DNA from: Hyphomicrobiales bacterium
GTDB lineage: Bacteria > Pseudomonadota > Alphaproteobacteria > Rhizobiales > Methylopilaceae
NCBI GenBank assembly: GCA_022842205.1
Contig: JALHQA010000007.1
Span: 1-64,000 of the forward strand
Direction: 5' to 3'
Length of the DNA: 64,000 nt
Below, piece by piece: positions 1 to 8,219 of the stretch; the first letter of the stretch is position 1; every line of letters begins with the position of its first letter. The notes under the pieces were generated by a model that did no database searches, had not been told where the DNA came from, and saw nothing but the letters and a program-made list of their open reading frames with translations. Position numbers and translations under genes: made by a program.

Positions 1-107
1 GGAGAAGAGTAGCTTTGGCGGAGAAGAAATGCAAATTGTTTAGCGTTTACAGGGAGATAGGCGGACATCGGCGGCTCCTTGCGCTTATTGGCGGAGCTAG
101 CCATATT

Positions 108-154
108 CCCTCCGAAGGCAGAGGTCACAGGTTCGAATCCTGTCGGGTGCGCCA
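108..154 (+). pseudogene. 3' half of tRNA-Arg(CCG): anticodon loop, 3' anticodon stem, variable region, T arm, acceptor 3' strand and CCA; 5' half absent (candidate att core)
   Basis: CCCTCCGAAGGCAGAGGTCACAGGTTCGAATCCTGTCGGGTGCGCCA matches the 3' half of a typical alphaproteobacterial tRNA-Arg(CCG). No matching 5' acceptor strand (GCACCCG) or D-arm is seen in 1-107. Confidence 0.8.
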
Positions 155-205
155 GCCGCTCTGAACGAATGGGGCGGCCGCCGCGACAAAGGGCAAGGAG
201 ACTTC

Positions 206-526
206 ATGCCCCGCACACTGCTCGCGTTCGCTTTCCTTCTTTCCGCCGCGCCCGCCGCTCTCGCCACGTCCGGGCCGGGCTGCCTCGTCGTGGTCAATGT
301 CGCGGACAACGACGTGCTCAATCTGCGCGCCGGTCCGGGCGCGAGCACGCCGGTCGTCGATGTTTTGCCGCCGGGCCGGCACGGCATCATCCATCTCGAC
401 GCCGAATGCCGCCCGACGGACATTGCCTGGAGCAGCCGCTGGTGCCCGGTCACGCATTACAATGGCGACCGGGTCACAAAAGGCTGGGTGAAGGCGCGCT
501 ATGTGCGCGACAGCGACTGCCCGTAA
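206..526 (+). CDS. Secreted SH3b-domain-like protein
   Basis: N-terminal signal peptide; VLNLRAGPGASTPVVDVLPPG...GWVKARYV typical of bacterial SH3 (SH3b) domains. Confidence 0.7.
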   Translation: MPRTLLAFAFLLSAAPAALATSGPGCLVVVNVADNDVLNLRAGPGASTPVVDVLPPGRHGIIHLDAECRPTDIAWSSRWCPVTHYNGDRVTKGWVKARYVRDSDCP

Positions 527-529
527 TCG

Positions 530-1129
530 TCAGATCACCCCGGCCAGAATCGCCAGACCCGCCAGCGCCGCCGCGCCGCCGGCAGCGCGGGCAACACGAC
601 CGCCCTGTTTCGCCGCGATCCTGCCGAGCAGAAAGCCGAAGCCAACGCCAGCCGCGTGCAGCAGCGCGGTCGCCAGCATGAAGCCGAGACCGTAGCCAAG
701 GCCGCCCGCATCCGCCGGCATTTCCGCGCCATGCGCGTGGCCGTGAAAGACCGCGAACAGGCCGGCCAGCGCGGCCATGGCGGCGACCGGCGCCCTGACG
801 CTAAACGCGACCGCGGCGCCGAACACGACGATCGACAGCGCAATGCCGGTTTCGACGAACGGCACCTCGATCCCGGCAATGCCGAGCCCGCCGCCGACCG
901 CCATCAGAACGACGAAGCTCGCCGGAACGGCGTAGAGCGCACGGCCGCCGAGCTGCCAGGCCAGAATGCCGACCAGCACCATCGCCAGAACATGGTCGAG
1001 GCCGCCGGCCGGATGCTCGAACCCGTCGGCGAACCCCGCCGTGTGGCCGATGCCGGTATGCGCCAGCGCCGCCGACGGCAGCAGAAAAAGGGCGGCAACC
1101 GCCGGAGTGCATGCAAGAAATCTGGTCAT
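530..1129 (-). CDS. HupE/UreJ family membrane protein
   Basis: Signal peptide then HTGIGHTAGFADGFEHPAGGLDHVLAMVLVGILA...FHGHAHGAE, the HupE/UreJ signature. Confidence 0.88.
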   Translation of the reverse strand: MTRFLACTPAVAALFLLPSAALAHTGIGHTAGFADGFEHPAGGLDHVLAMVLVGILAWQLGGRALYAVPASFVVLMAVGGGLGIAGIEVPFVETGIALSIVVFGAAVAFSVRAPVAAMAALAGLFAVFHGHAHGAEMPADAGGLGYGLGFMLATALLHAAGVGFGFLLGRIAAKQGGRVARAAGGAAALAGLAILAGVI

Positions 1130-1232
1130 CTGTTCTCCTCGTCAGGTGCCACCAAGGACGGCCCATATCCTCCGGCAGGGAGCAAATCCCGTGCCTTGCC
1201 AAAAATTGCAAAATGCAAAACCCGTCCCGCCC

Positions 1233-1248
1233 TTAACCTTTCATTAAC
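1233..1248 (+). promoter_or_regulatory. Candidate full CtrA box (TTAA-N7-TTAAC) upstream of minC
   Basis: TTAACCTTTCATTAAC, exact match to TTAA-N7-TTAAC. Confidence 0.6.
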
Positions 1249-1292
1249 CGGCGCACCGCCTAATCGGTCATCCTTTGTTAAGGAAGTAAGCG

Positions 1293-1988
1293 TTGGTAGC
1301 GTCTGCTCACACACTTCAGGCGCCGCGTTTTCGCGGCAAGTCCTATCTGGCGCTCGTGCTCCAGCCCGCCGCGCCGTTCGAGGCCTGGCTTGACCAGCTG
1401 GCCGAACTCAGTCGCCGCTCGCCCGGCTTTTTCGCCACACGTCCGGTCGTGCTCGACATTTCCGATCTGCGTCTGACCGACCGCGATCTCATGACGCTTG
1501 TCGCGGCGCTGGAGCGCTGCGGCATCCGCGTCATGGGTTTCGAGGGCGCGCACACCACCGCGCTCGCCCCGGGCCTGCCGCCCGTGCTCAAGAGCGGGCG
1601 CCTGACCGGCGATGTCTCGCCCGGCACATCGAAACAGGAAACGCCGCCGCCTCCCCCGGCCGCGCCCTCTTCGGTGACGGTCGAGAATGTCCGGTCCGGT
1701 CAGAGCATTTTCGCCGACGGCGATGTCACGGTTTGCGGGTCGGTCGCTTCGGGCGCGGAAGTCGTCGCCGGCGGCTCGATCCATGTCTATGGCGCGCTGC
1801 GCGGCCGCGCCATCGCCGGTGCGCAGGGCAATGCCGGCGCGCGCATCTTCTGCAGGAGGCTCGAGGCTGAATTTCTCGCCGTCGACACCTGCTACCTGAC
1901 CGCCGAGTCGATCGATCCGGCCCTCTCGGGGCAGGCGGTCCAGATCCGCTCGGATCACGACCGGCTCAAACTCGACATTCTGCGCTGA
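1293..1988 (+). CDS. minC: Septum site-determining protein MinC
   Basis: MinC-like N-terminal and C-terminal beta-helix domains (RSGQSIFADGDVTVCGSVASGAEVVAGGSIHVYGALRGRAIAG); directly upstream of minD/minE. Confidence 0.92.
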   Translation: MVASAHTLQAPRFRGKSYLALVLQPAAPFEAWLDQLAELSRRSPGFFATRPVVLDISDLRLTDRDLMTLVAALERCGIRVMGFEGAHTTALAPGLPPVLKSGRLTGDVSPGTSKQETPPPPPAAPSSVTVENVRSGQSIFADGDVTVCGSVASGAEVVAGGSIHVYGALRGRAIAGAQGNAGARIFCRRLEAEFLAVDTCYLTAESIDPALSGQAVQIRSDHDRLKLDILR

Positions 1989-2008
1989 ATTTTCCGGAGG
2001 AGTACGCC

Positions 2009-2827
2009 ATGGGCGAGGTTATTGTCGTTACATCAGGAAAGGGCGGCGTCGGCAAGACGACGACAGCGGCATCGCTCGGCGCGGCGCTGGCCTCCTTCGG
2101 CGATACGGTGGCGGTGGTCGATTTCGACGTCGGCCTGCGCAATCTCGATCTCGTGCTCGGGGCCGAGCGCCGCGTCGTTTTCGATCTCGTCAATGTCATC
2201 CAGGGCCACGCCAAGCTTCCTCAGGCCCTGATCCGCGACAAGCGGCTCGAAAATCTCTGGCTCCTGCCGGCTTCGCAGACGCGCGACAAGGACGCGCTGA
2301 CGGAAGAGGGCGTCGAACGCGTCATCACCGAACTTCGCCAGCGTTTTGACTGGGTGATCTGCGACAGCCCGGCCGGCATCGAGCGCGGCGCGACACTGGC
2401 GATGCGCCATGCCGACATCGCCGTCGTCGTCTCCAATCCCGAGATTTCCTCGGTGCGCGACAGCGACCGCATCATCGGCCTGCTCGACGCCAAGACGGTC
2501 AAGGCCGAGCGCGGCGAACAGCTCGACAAATTCCTGCTGCTGACGCGCTACGACCCGGCGCGCGCCAGCCGCGGCGACATGATGGCGGTCGAGGACGTCA
2601 TCGAAATCCTGTCCATACCGCTGCTTGGCATCGTGCCGGAAAGCGAGGAGGTTCTCCGCGCGTCGAATATCGGCACGCCGGTGACACTCGCGAGCCCGCA
2701 GAGCCGCCCGGCCCGCGCCTATCTCGACGCCGCGCGGCGGCTGCGCGGCGAAGCCGTAGGCGACATCGAGGTTCCGGTCGAAAAGCAGAGCCTACTGGCG
2801 CGCCTGTTCGCACGGAGAGCAGCATGA
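2009..2827 (+). CDS. minD: Septum site-determining protein MinD
   Basis: [21 protein letters not shown] deviant Walker A; full-length MinD-like. Confidence 0.97.
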   Translation: MGEVIVVTSGKGGVGKTTTAASLGAALASFGDTVAVVDFDVGLRNLDLVLGAERRVVFDLVNVIQGHAKLPQALIRDKRLENLWLLPASQTRDKDALTEEGVERVITELRQRFDWVICDSPAGIERGATLAMRHADIAVVVSNPEISSVRDSDRIIGLLDAKTVKAERGEQLDKFLLLTRYDPARASRGDMMAVEDVIEILSIPLLGIVPESEEVLRASNIGTPVTLASPQSRPARAYLDAARRLRGEAVGDIEVPVEKQSLLARLFARRAA

Positions 2828-3105
2828 GTTTTCGCAGCCTGTTCGGGCGCCGCGACACCAGCGCGGCCAAGGCGCGTGAGCGCCTGCAGATCCTGCTCGC
2901 CCATGAACGCGCGGGCGGCGGCTCGTCCGATCTTCTGGCGCGGCTGCGCGAGGATGTGCTCGCCGTGATCGCCCGGCATGTCGAGATCGATCCCGACAAG
3001 GTTCAGGTCAGCATGACGAAGCAGGACGATGTCTCGATCATCGAGATCGACGTCGAAGTGCCCGACACCAGCCTGCCGCGTCTTCGCGTGGCCGGTTCGC
3101 GCTAG
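2824..3105 (+). CDS. minE: Cell division topological specificity factor MinE
   Basis: [13 protein letters not shown]-type MinE motif ([14 protein letters not shown]); 4-nt overlap with minD. Confidence 0.95.
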   Translation: MSFRSLFGRRDTSAAKARERLQILLAHERAGGGSSDLLARLREDVLAVIARHVEIDPDKVQVSMTKQDDVSIIEIDVEVPDTSLPRLRVAGSR

Positions 3106-3106
3106 A

Positions 3107-4861
3107 TCAGCGCACGCGCCAGACCTTGAAAACATCGCCGGCCGGCACAGGCTCGAGATAGTCCGGCACGTCGCCACGCGTCAGCGCATGTCGCAAACCG
3201 TCTTCCGGGAATTTTACCGGCAGTTCGCCGCGCGCCGGACAGAGCATGACATAGGCGACGCCGCGCCGCTTCAGCATGTGTCCGGCGTCGGACGGCGGCG
3301 CCGACCAGAGCTCATGCGCCGTTCGGATGCCTTCGTTGAGTCGGTGATAGGGCGCCGCAAGCGCGCTGTGCGGCGTCAGCGCAGGAAGGAACGGCCCGGC
3401 GTCGATATCGGCCAGAAACAGTCCGGGCGGCAGCGTCTTCAGCGCATCGAAACTTGCGGTCGCGCGGCACGCGCCCTTGTCCCCCGTGTCGGACTCCGAG
3501 GTCTTGCCCGGCGACGCCGCGAGCGTCACCACCAATGTTGTAACGACAGCCGGCGAGAAGGTGAGCGCAACGAGCGTCGCGGCGACAAAGCCCGCCTTCA
3601 CAACGCGGTTCGCGACAACAGGAAACGCGCCGGCCATGATGACGGCGCCGAACGCCGCGCCGTAACCGAGCATGCGCACCATGAACAGGCCCGACAGAAC
3701 CGACGCGGCAAACACCCCGGCCGCAAGAATCCACGCGGGGTCGCGCCGCACGCCGGTGCGCGTCACTACGATGCAGAGTGCGGCGGCCGCCATGACGACC
3801 GGCGCGATCAGCGCGGCGGCGATCTCCGGGTTCGACGCCCAGAGAGCCCACAAGGTCCGGACCTCGACGACATGGTCGAGCCAATAAGGCCTGAGGACCG
3901 GGTCCATATGCGCATATGGCCCGCGCAGGCAGGCCGGATCGAGCACCAGATAGACGGCCAGCGCCGCACCGCCCGCCAGACCGGCCGCGGCAAACCGCGT
4001 CAGCGCCGTCCCGCGCACGAGACTTGCCAGCGCGAGGCCGCCGCCGGCGACCGCGAGCCCGGCAAGCAGATTGGCGGAAAGCATGTCGCAGGACGCCGCG
4101 GCCCAGAGGCGGGGCGGCGTCTGCACGAGGAAGGCGAGCGCCGCAGTTGCCGCCAGCGACAGGCCGTAGCGTCGAGCGGCAGGCGCGAAGGCCGGATCGG
4201 CCGCAAAGCGCAGCGCCACCGCCGCACCGGCGATCGCGGCGAAGACAAGCGCTTCGAGCCCGACAGCGAGAAGAAGTCCGGTCGAGACGCCGGCAAGCCA
4301 GGGTCCCCAGCGTGTCTCGATGTTGATCGCGCCGGCCAGCATCAGCATGGCGAGCGCCATCTGCACATTGTGGTGGTCGATGCGCCCGACGGCGAACTGG
4401 ATCATGACGGGGTAGGACGCGATGAAGATCGCCGCCGCGAGAACGGCGGAGGAACCGCCGAGCCGCCGCGCGGCGAGCACCGCGCCAAGCGCCAGCGGAA
4501 AGATCCACAGCAGCGGCCAAAGCAGGCGCATCGCCGTTTCCGCCGCCGCCGGCACCATGACGAGGGCAAACACCTGATAAAGCGCCATGAGGCCGCCATC
4601 GACGAGGCGCGACCAGTGCATGTCGAGGCCCTCTGGCGGCTGCAGGCGCTCGATCAGCGTGTCGACCCAGCCGCGACCGCCGATGAGCGCCCGCACGATG
4701 TAAAAGCGCAGCGCGTCGTCGGTGTCGTTCAGGGTCTCGGCGAGGCGGCCATAGCCGCGCAGGGTCTGGCCGACGGCAAGCAGGACCGAGATCGCAAGCG
4801 CGACCCTGGCCGGGCGCCCCGGCGATGTCAGATCCGGAACCGGCGACCAGGCCATCGTCAT
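3107..4861 (-). CDS. Polytopic membrane protein, glycosyltransferase (PMT/OST-like)
   Basis: Many TM segments; N-terminal DTDDALRFYIVRALIGGRGWVDT...MHWSRLVD resembles the first loop of GT-C enzymes; start taken at internal ATG (MAWS region), uncertain. Confidence 0.6.
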   Translation of the reverse strand: MTMAWSPVPDLTSPGRPARVALAISVLLAVGQTLRGYGRLAETLNDTDDALRFYIVRALIGGRGWVDTLIERLQPPEGLDMHWSRLVDGGLMALYQVFALVMVPAAAETAMRLLWPLLWIFPLALGAVLAARRLGGSSAVLAAAIFIASYPVMIQFAVGRIDHHNVQMALAMLMLAGAINIETRWGPWLAGVSTGLLLAVGLEALVFAAIAGAAVALRFAADPAFAPAARRYGLSLAATAALAFLVQTPPRLWAAASCDMLSANLLAGLAVAGGGLALASLVRGTALTRFAAAGLAGGAALAVYLVLDPACLRGPYAHMDPVLRPYWLDHVVEVRTLWALWASNPEIAAALIAPVVMAAAALCIVVTRTGVRRDPAWILAAGVFAASVLSGLFMVRMLGYGAAFGAVIMAGAFPVVANRVVKAGFVAATLVALTFSPAVVTTLVVTLAASPGKTSESDTGDKGACRATASFDALKTLPPGLFLADIDAGPFLPALTPHSALAAPYHRLNEGIRTAHELWSAPPSDAGHMLKRRGVAYVMLCPARGELPVKFPEDGLRHALTRGDVPDYLEPVPAGDVFKVWRVR

Positions 4862-4977
4862 CTCCCGGCGGCACAATGCCGTTTGCCGGTTCATGCCGGG
4901 TAAAGAGCCAAGTCGAGCGCGAAGCGTTACCTCTCCTAAAGCCTTTCCGGGGCAATCTCCGCTCGTTCATCCGGGGA

Positions 4978-5448
4978 ATGCGTTTCTTGCCCACCGCCAC
5001 CGCCAAAGCCGCAAGCCGCCGGCCATTTGCCTCCGCGCCGGCGCGCCTTGTGCGCCGCGCCTTCGCCTTCAACCTGACGCGGTTCCTCGTGGTCGGCACG
5101 GCCGGGCTCGTCACCGACACGCTTCTCTTTTCCGTCCTGTCCGCCGGGGGCCTGTCGGATGCCGCTGCCCGCGCGCTCTCGCTCATTGCCGCGACCGGCG
5201 TCACCTGGCGGCTCAACCGCCGCTTCACCTTCGGCCAGAGCGAGCGCCGCCAGGGCTCGGAAGGCGGGCTCTACGCCGCTGTCGCCTTCTGCGCCCAGGG
5301 GCTGAACTACGCCATCTTCCTGACGCTGCGCGACATGGCCCCGATGCTGCCGGCGATCGGCGCCATTCTGGTCAGCGCAGCCTGCGCCGCCGTCTTTTCC
5401 TATAGCGGCCAGCGCTTCATCACCTTCCGCGGGCAGATCCGCGCATGA
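4978..5448 (+). CDS. GtrA family protein
   Basis: RFLVVGTAGLVTDTLLFSVL...WRLNRRFTF...RFITFRG, GtrA-like four-TM protein; start at ATG 4978 rather than the longer ORF. Confidence 0.85.
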   Translation: MRFLPTATAKAASRRPFASAPARLVRRAFAFNLTRFLVVGTAGLVTDTLLFSVLSAGGLSDAAARALSLIAATGVTWRLNRRFTFGQSERRQGSEGGLYAAVAFCAQGLNYAIFLTLRDMAPMLPAIGAILVSAACAAVFSYSGQRFITFRGQIRA

Positions 5449-6926
5449 CGGATACCGAAACTCTCATCATCGGCGCCGGCCCGGCCGGGCTTACCGCCGG
5501 CTATCTCCTGACCAAGGAAGGCCGCGACGTCATCGTCATCGAGCGCGACGAGACCTATGTCGGCGGCATTTCCCGCACTGTCGACTACAAGGGCTTCCTG
5601 TTCGATGTCGGCGGCCACCGCTTCTTTTCGAAGTCGAAGGAAGTGGTCGATCTCTGGAAGGAGATCCTGCCCGACGACTTCATCGAGCGCCCGCGCCTGT
5701 CGCGCATCTTCTATGGCGGCAAATACTATTCCTACCCGCTGAAGGCGCGCGAGGCGCTGTTCAATCTCGGCATTTTCAACAGCGCGCTGTGCGTGCTGTC
5801 CTATGGCTGGGCGCGGATGTTTCCTGTGAAACAGCCAACCACATTTCACCAATGGGTACGCAACCAGTTCGGCGAGCGTCTGTTTTCGATCTTCTTCAAG
5901 ACCTATACCGAAAAGGTCTGGGGCATGTCCTGTAACGACATCTCCGCGGACTGGGCGGCGCAGCGCATCAAGGGCCTCGATCTCGGCACCGCGATCAAGA
6001 ATGCGCTCGGCATCCGCCCGCGCGGCAAGGGCCAGATCAAGACGCTGATCGAGAGCTTTCAGTACCCCCGGCGTGGCCCCGGCATGATGTGGGACGCCGC
6101 GGCTGCCAAACTCCGCGGGCGCGGCGGCAAGGTGCTGATGGGACGCACACTCGCCTCGCTCTCATGGGACGAAGGCGCCCGCGTATGGACGGTCACCGCC
6201 ACGAGAGCCTCGGGTGCCACGGAGAGCTTCACCGCGAGGAACATCATTTCGTCCGCGCCGATCACCGAACTCGCAAGCGCGCTGTCGCCGCGTCCGTCGA
6301 GCCTGCCGCATGCCCGCGCGCTCAGATACCGCGACTTCCTCACCGTCGCCCTGATCATCAAGACAGACAGAGAGCTCTTCCCCGACAACTGGATCTACAT
6401 CCACGATCCGAGCGTGAAGGTCGGCCGGGTGCAGAACTTCCTGTCATGGTCGCCCGCGATGGTGCCGGAGCCGGGTTATGCCTGTCTGGGCCTCGAATAT
6501 TTCTGCTTCGAGGGCGACGGGCTCTGGACGTCGGCCGACGCGGAACTGATCGCGCTCGCCAAGGAGGAAATCGGCCGGATCGGACTGATCGATCCCGCTT
6601 TCGTCACCGATGCCTGTGTCGTGCGCCAGCCCAAGGCCTATCCGGTCTATGACGAGGATTACCGCGTGCATGTGAAGGCGGTGCAGGGCGACCTCGCGGC
6701 CCGCTTCCCGACGCTCCATCTCGTCGGCCGCAACGGCATGCACAAATACAATAATCAGGACCACGCCATGATGACCGCCATGCTGACGGTCCGGAACATC
6801 CTGGCGGGCCGGCAGGTCTACGATGTCTGGGGCGTCAACGAGGACGCCGAATATTCCGAAGCCGGGACATCGGGCGAACGGGCCGCTTTGGGCAGCGAAC
6901 GGCTGGTGCCCACCCGCGCCGCCTAA
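5445..6926 (+). CDS. NAD(P)/FAD-dependent oxidoreductase (protoporphyrinogen oxidase / UDP-galactopyranose mutase-like)
   Basis: LIIGAGPAGLTAGYLLTKEGRDVIVIERD dinucleotide-binding motif, GGISRTVDYKGFLFDVGGHRFFSKS; 4-nt overlap with gtrA. Confidence 0.88.
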   Translation: MTDTETLIIGAGPAGLTAGYLLTKEGRDVIVIERDETYVGGISRTVDYKGFLFDVGGHRFFSKSKEVVDLWKEILPDDFIERPRLSRIFYGGKYYSYPLKAREALFNLGIFNSALCVLSYGWARMFPVKQPTTFHQWVRNQFGERLFSIFFKTYTEKVWGMSCNDISADWAAQRIKGLDLGTAIKNALGIRPRGKGQIKTLIESFQYPRRGPGMMWDAAAAKLRGRGGKVLMGRTLASLSWDEGARVWTVTATRASGATESFTARNIISSAPITELASALSPRPSSLPHARALRYRDFLTVALIIKTDRELFPDNWIYIHDPSVKVGRVQNFLSWSPAMVPEPGYACLGLEYFCFEGDGLWTSADAELIALAKEEIGRIGLIDPAFVTDACVVRQPKAYPVYDEDYRVHVKAVQGDLAARFPTLHLVGRNGMHKYNNQDHAMMTAMLTVRNILAGRQVYDVWGVNEDAEYSEAGTSGERAALGSERLVPTRAA

Positions 6927-7056
6927 CCTCGTGGTTACCATAGACAAAGGGCGCGTGGCGGATCGGCCACATTGCCCTTTAAAGAAAGACCCCTAGGATT
7001 GCAGCCGTGCCCCCGCCCCCCAATGTAGCGGCGGCATCATTTCAGCAGGCTCACCA

Positions 7057-8205
7057 ATGCGTTTTCTTCCGCGCCGCGCGCTTGCGGCTTTCCTTGTTGC
7101 CGCCATTACCCCCGCCTTCGCGCAGGAAATGCCCGCCCTCCCGGTTTCGGTCGCAAAGCCGGTCAAACGCCAGGTCATCAACTGGGCCGAAATGCCCGGC
7201 CGCTTCGAGGCCGCCAATTCCGTCGAGCTTCGCGCCCAGGTAGCCGGCGAGCTCGAGAGCGTGCATTTCGAGGACGGCCAGAACGTCAAGGCCGGCGATC
7301 TTCTGTTCCGCATCGACGCGGCGCAGTTCAAGGCCGCTCTCGACGCCGCAGAGGCCACGGTCCGCACCAACCAGACCCGGCTCGATCTTGCCGCCTCGGA
7401 GCAGAAGCGCGGGCAGGAACTGCGCGGCTCGGGCAATATCGCCGAGTCGGTGTTCCAGCAACGCAACCAGGCCTTCCTTGAGGCGCAGGCCAATCTCGAC
7501 GCCGCCAGGGCGGAGCTTGACCGAGCGCAACTCAATCTCGGCTACACCGAAATCCTCGCGCCGATCTCCGGCAAGGCCGGCCGCAAGCTCGTGACCGAAG
7601 GCAATCTTATCTCCGCCGGCTCGGCAGGCACGCTGCTGACGACCATCGTTCAGTACGACCCGATCCATTTCTATTTCGACGTCGACGAACAGAGCTATCT
7701 TGCCTACCAGCGCGCCCGCGCCGCCCAGACGCTCGGCCAGAACTACCAGACCGTCTACATTGCCCTGTCGGACGAGACGGCGTTCACCCATGAGGGCAAG
7801 CTCGACTTCGTGGCCAACCAGATCGACGAGGAGACCGGCACGATCCGCGTCCGCGCCGTGCTGCCGAACGCGGACGGCTTTATCACGCCCGGCCTGTTCG
7901 GCCGCGTGAAACTGCAGACGCGCCCCCTCTATGAAGCGCTCGTCGTTCCCGACGAAGCGGTGATGCTCGACCAGACGCGCCGCCTTGTCATGACGGTCAA
8001 GGAAGACGGCACGGTGGAGCCGAAGCAGATCGAGGTCGGACCGCGCATCGGCAAGCTGCGGGTCGTGACGAAAGGCCTTACCGAAAACGATCTGGTGATC
8101 ATCAACGGGCTGATGCGCGCGCGGCCGGGCGGCAAGGTCGTTCCGACGACGGTTCAGTTCGATGTGCCCGCCGACCTGACCAAACCCAGCGCGACACCGA
8201 ACTGA
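7057..8205 (+). CDS. RND efflux periplasmic adaptor subunit (AcrA/MexA-like)
   Basis: Membrane fusion protein layout: RAQVAGELESVHFEDGQNVKAGDLLFRID, long coiled coil, beta-barrel. Confidence 0.95.
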   Translation: MRFLPRRALAAFLVAAITPAFAQEMPALPVSVAKPVKRQVINWAEMPGRFEAANSVELRAQVAGELESVHFEDGQNVKAGDLLFRIDAAQFKAALDAAEATVRTNQTRLDLAASEQKRGQELRGSGNIAESVFQQRNQAFLEAQANLDAARAELDRAQLNLGYTEILAPISGKAGRKLVTEGNLISAGSAGTLLTTIVQYDPIHFYFDVDEQSYLAYQRARAAQTLGQNYQTVYIALSDETAFTHEGKLDFVANQIDEETGTIRVRAVLPNADGFITPGLFGRVKLQTRPLYEALVVPDEAVMLDQTRRLVMTVKEDGTVEPKQIEVGPRIGKLRVVTKGLTENDLVIINGLMRARPGGKVVPTTVQFDVPADLTKPSATPN

Positions 8206-8219
8206 CGGACTGACAGATC

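Noticed and set aside
1-108. Group I intron interrupting the tRNA-Arg gene, as known for some alphaproteobacterial tRNA-Arg
   Set aside because: The junction falls in the 5' anticodon stem, the base before the match is T rather than the expected terminal G, and no 5' exon is visible; an att scar fits better. Cannot be fully excluded without upstream sequence.
97-457. Minus-strand ORFs ending ...PDRIRTCDLCLRREYG
   Set aside because: Familiar artefact of translating the antisense of a tRNA 3' end; supports the tRNA fragment, not a protein.
79-681. 200-aa plus-strand ORF at the left edge
   Set aside because: Runs across the tRNA fragment and out of frame over the SH3b gene and HupE gene; Arg/Pro-rich composition typical of a shadow frame in high-GC DNA.
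3029-4903. 624-aa plus-strand ORF opposite the membrane glycosyltransferase-like gene
   Set aside because: Charged, repetitive shadow frame; the minus strand has clean TM segments.
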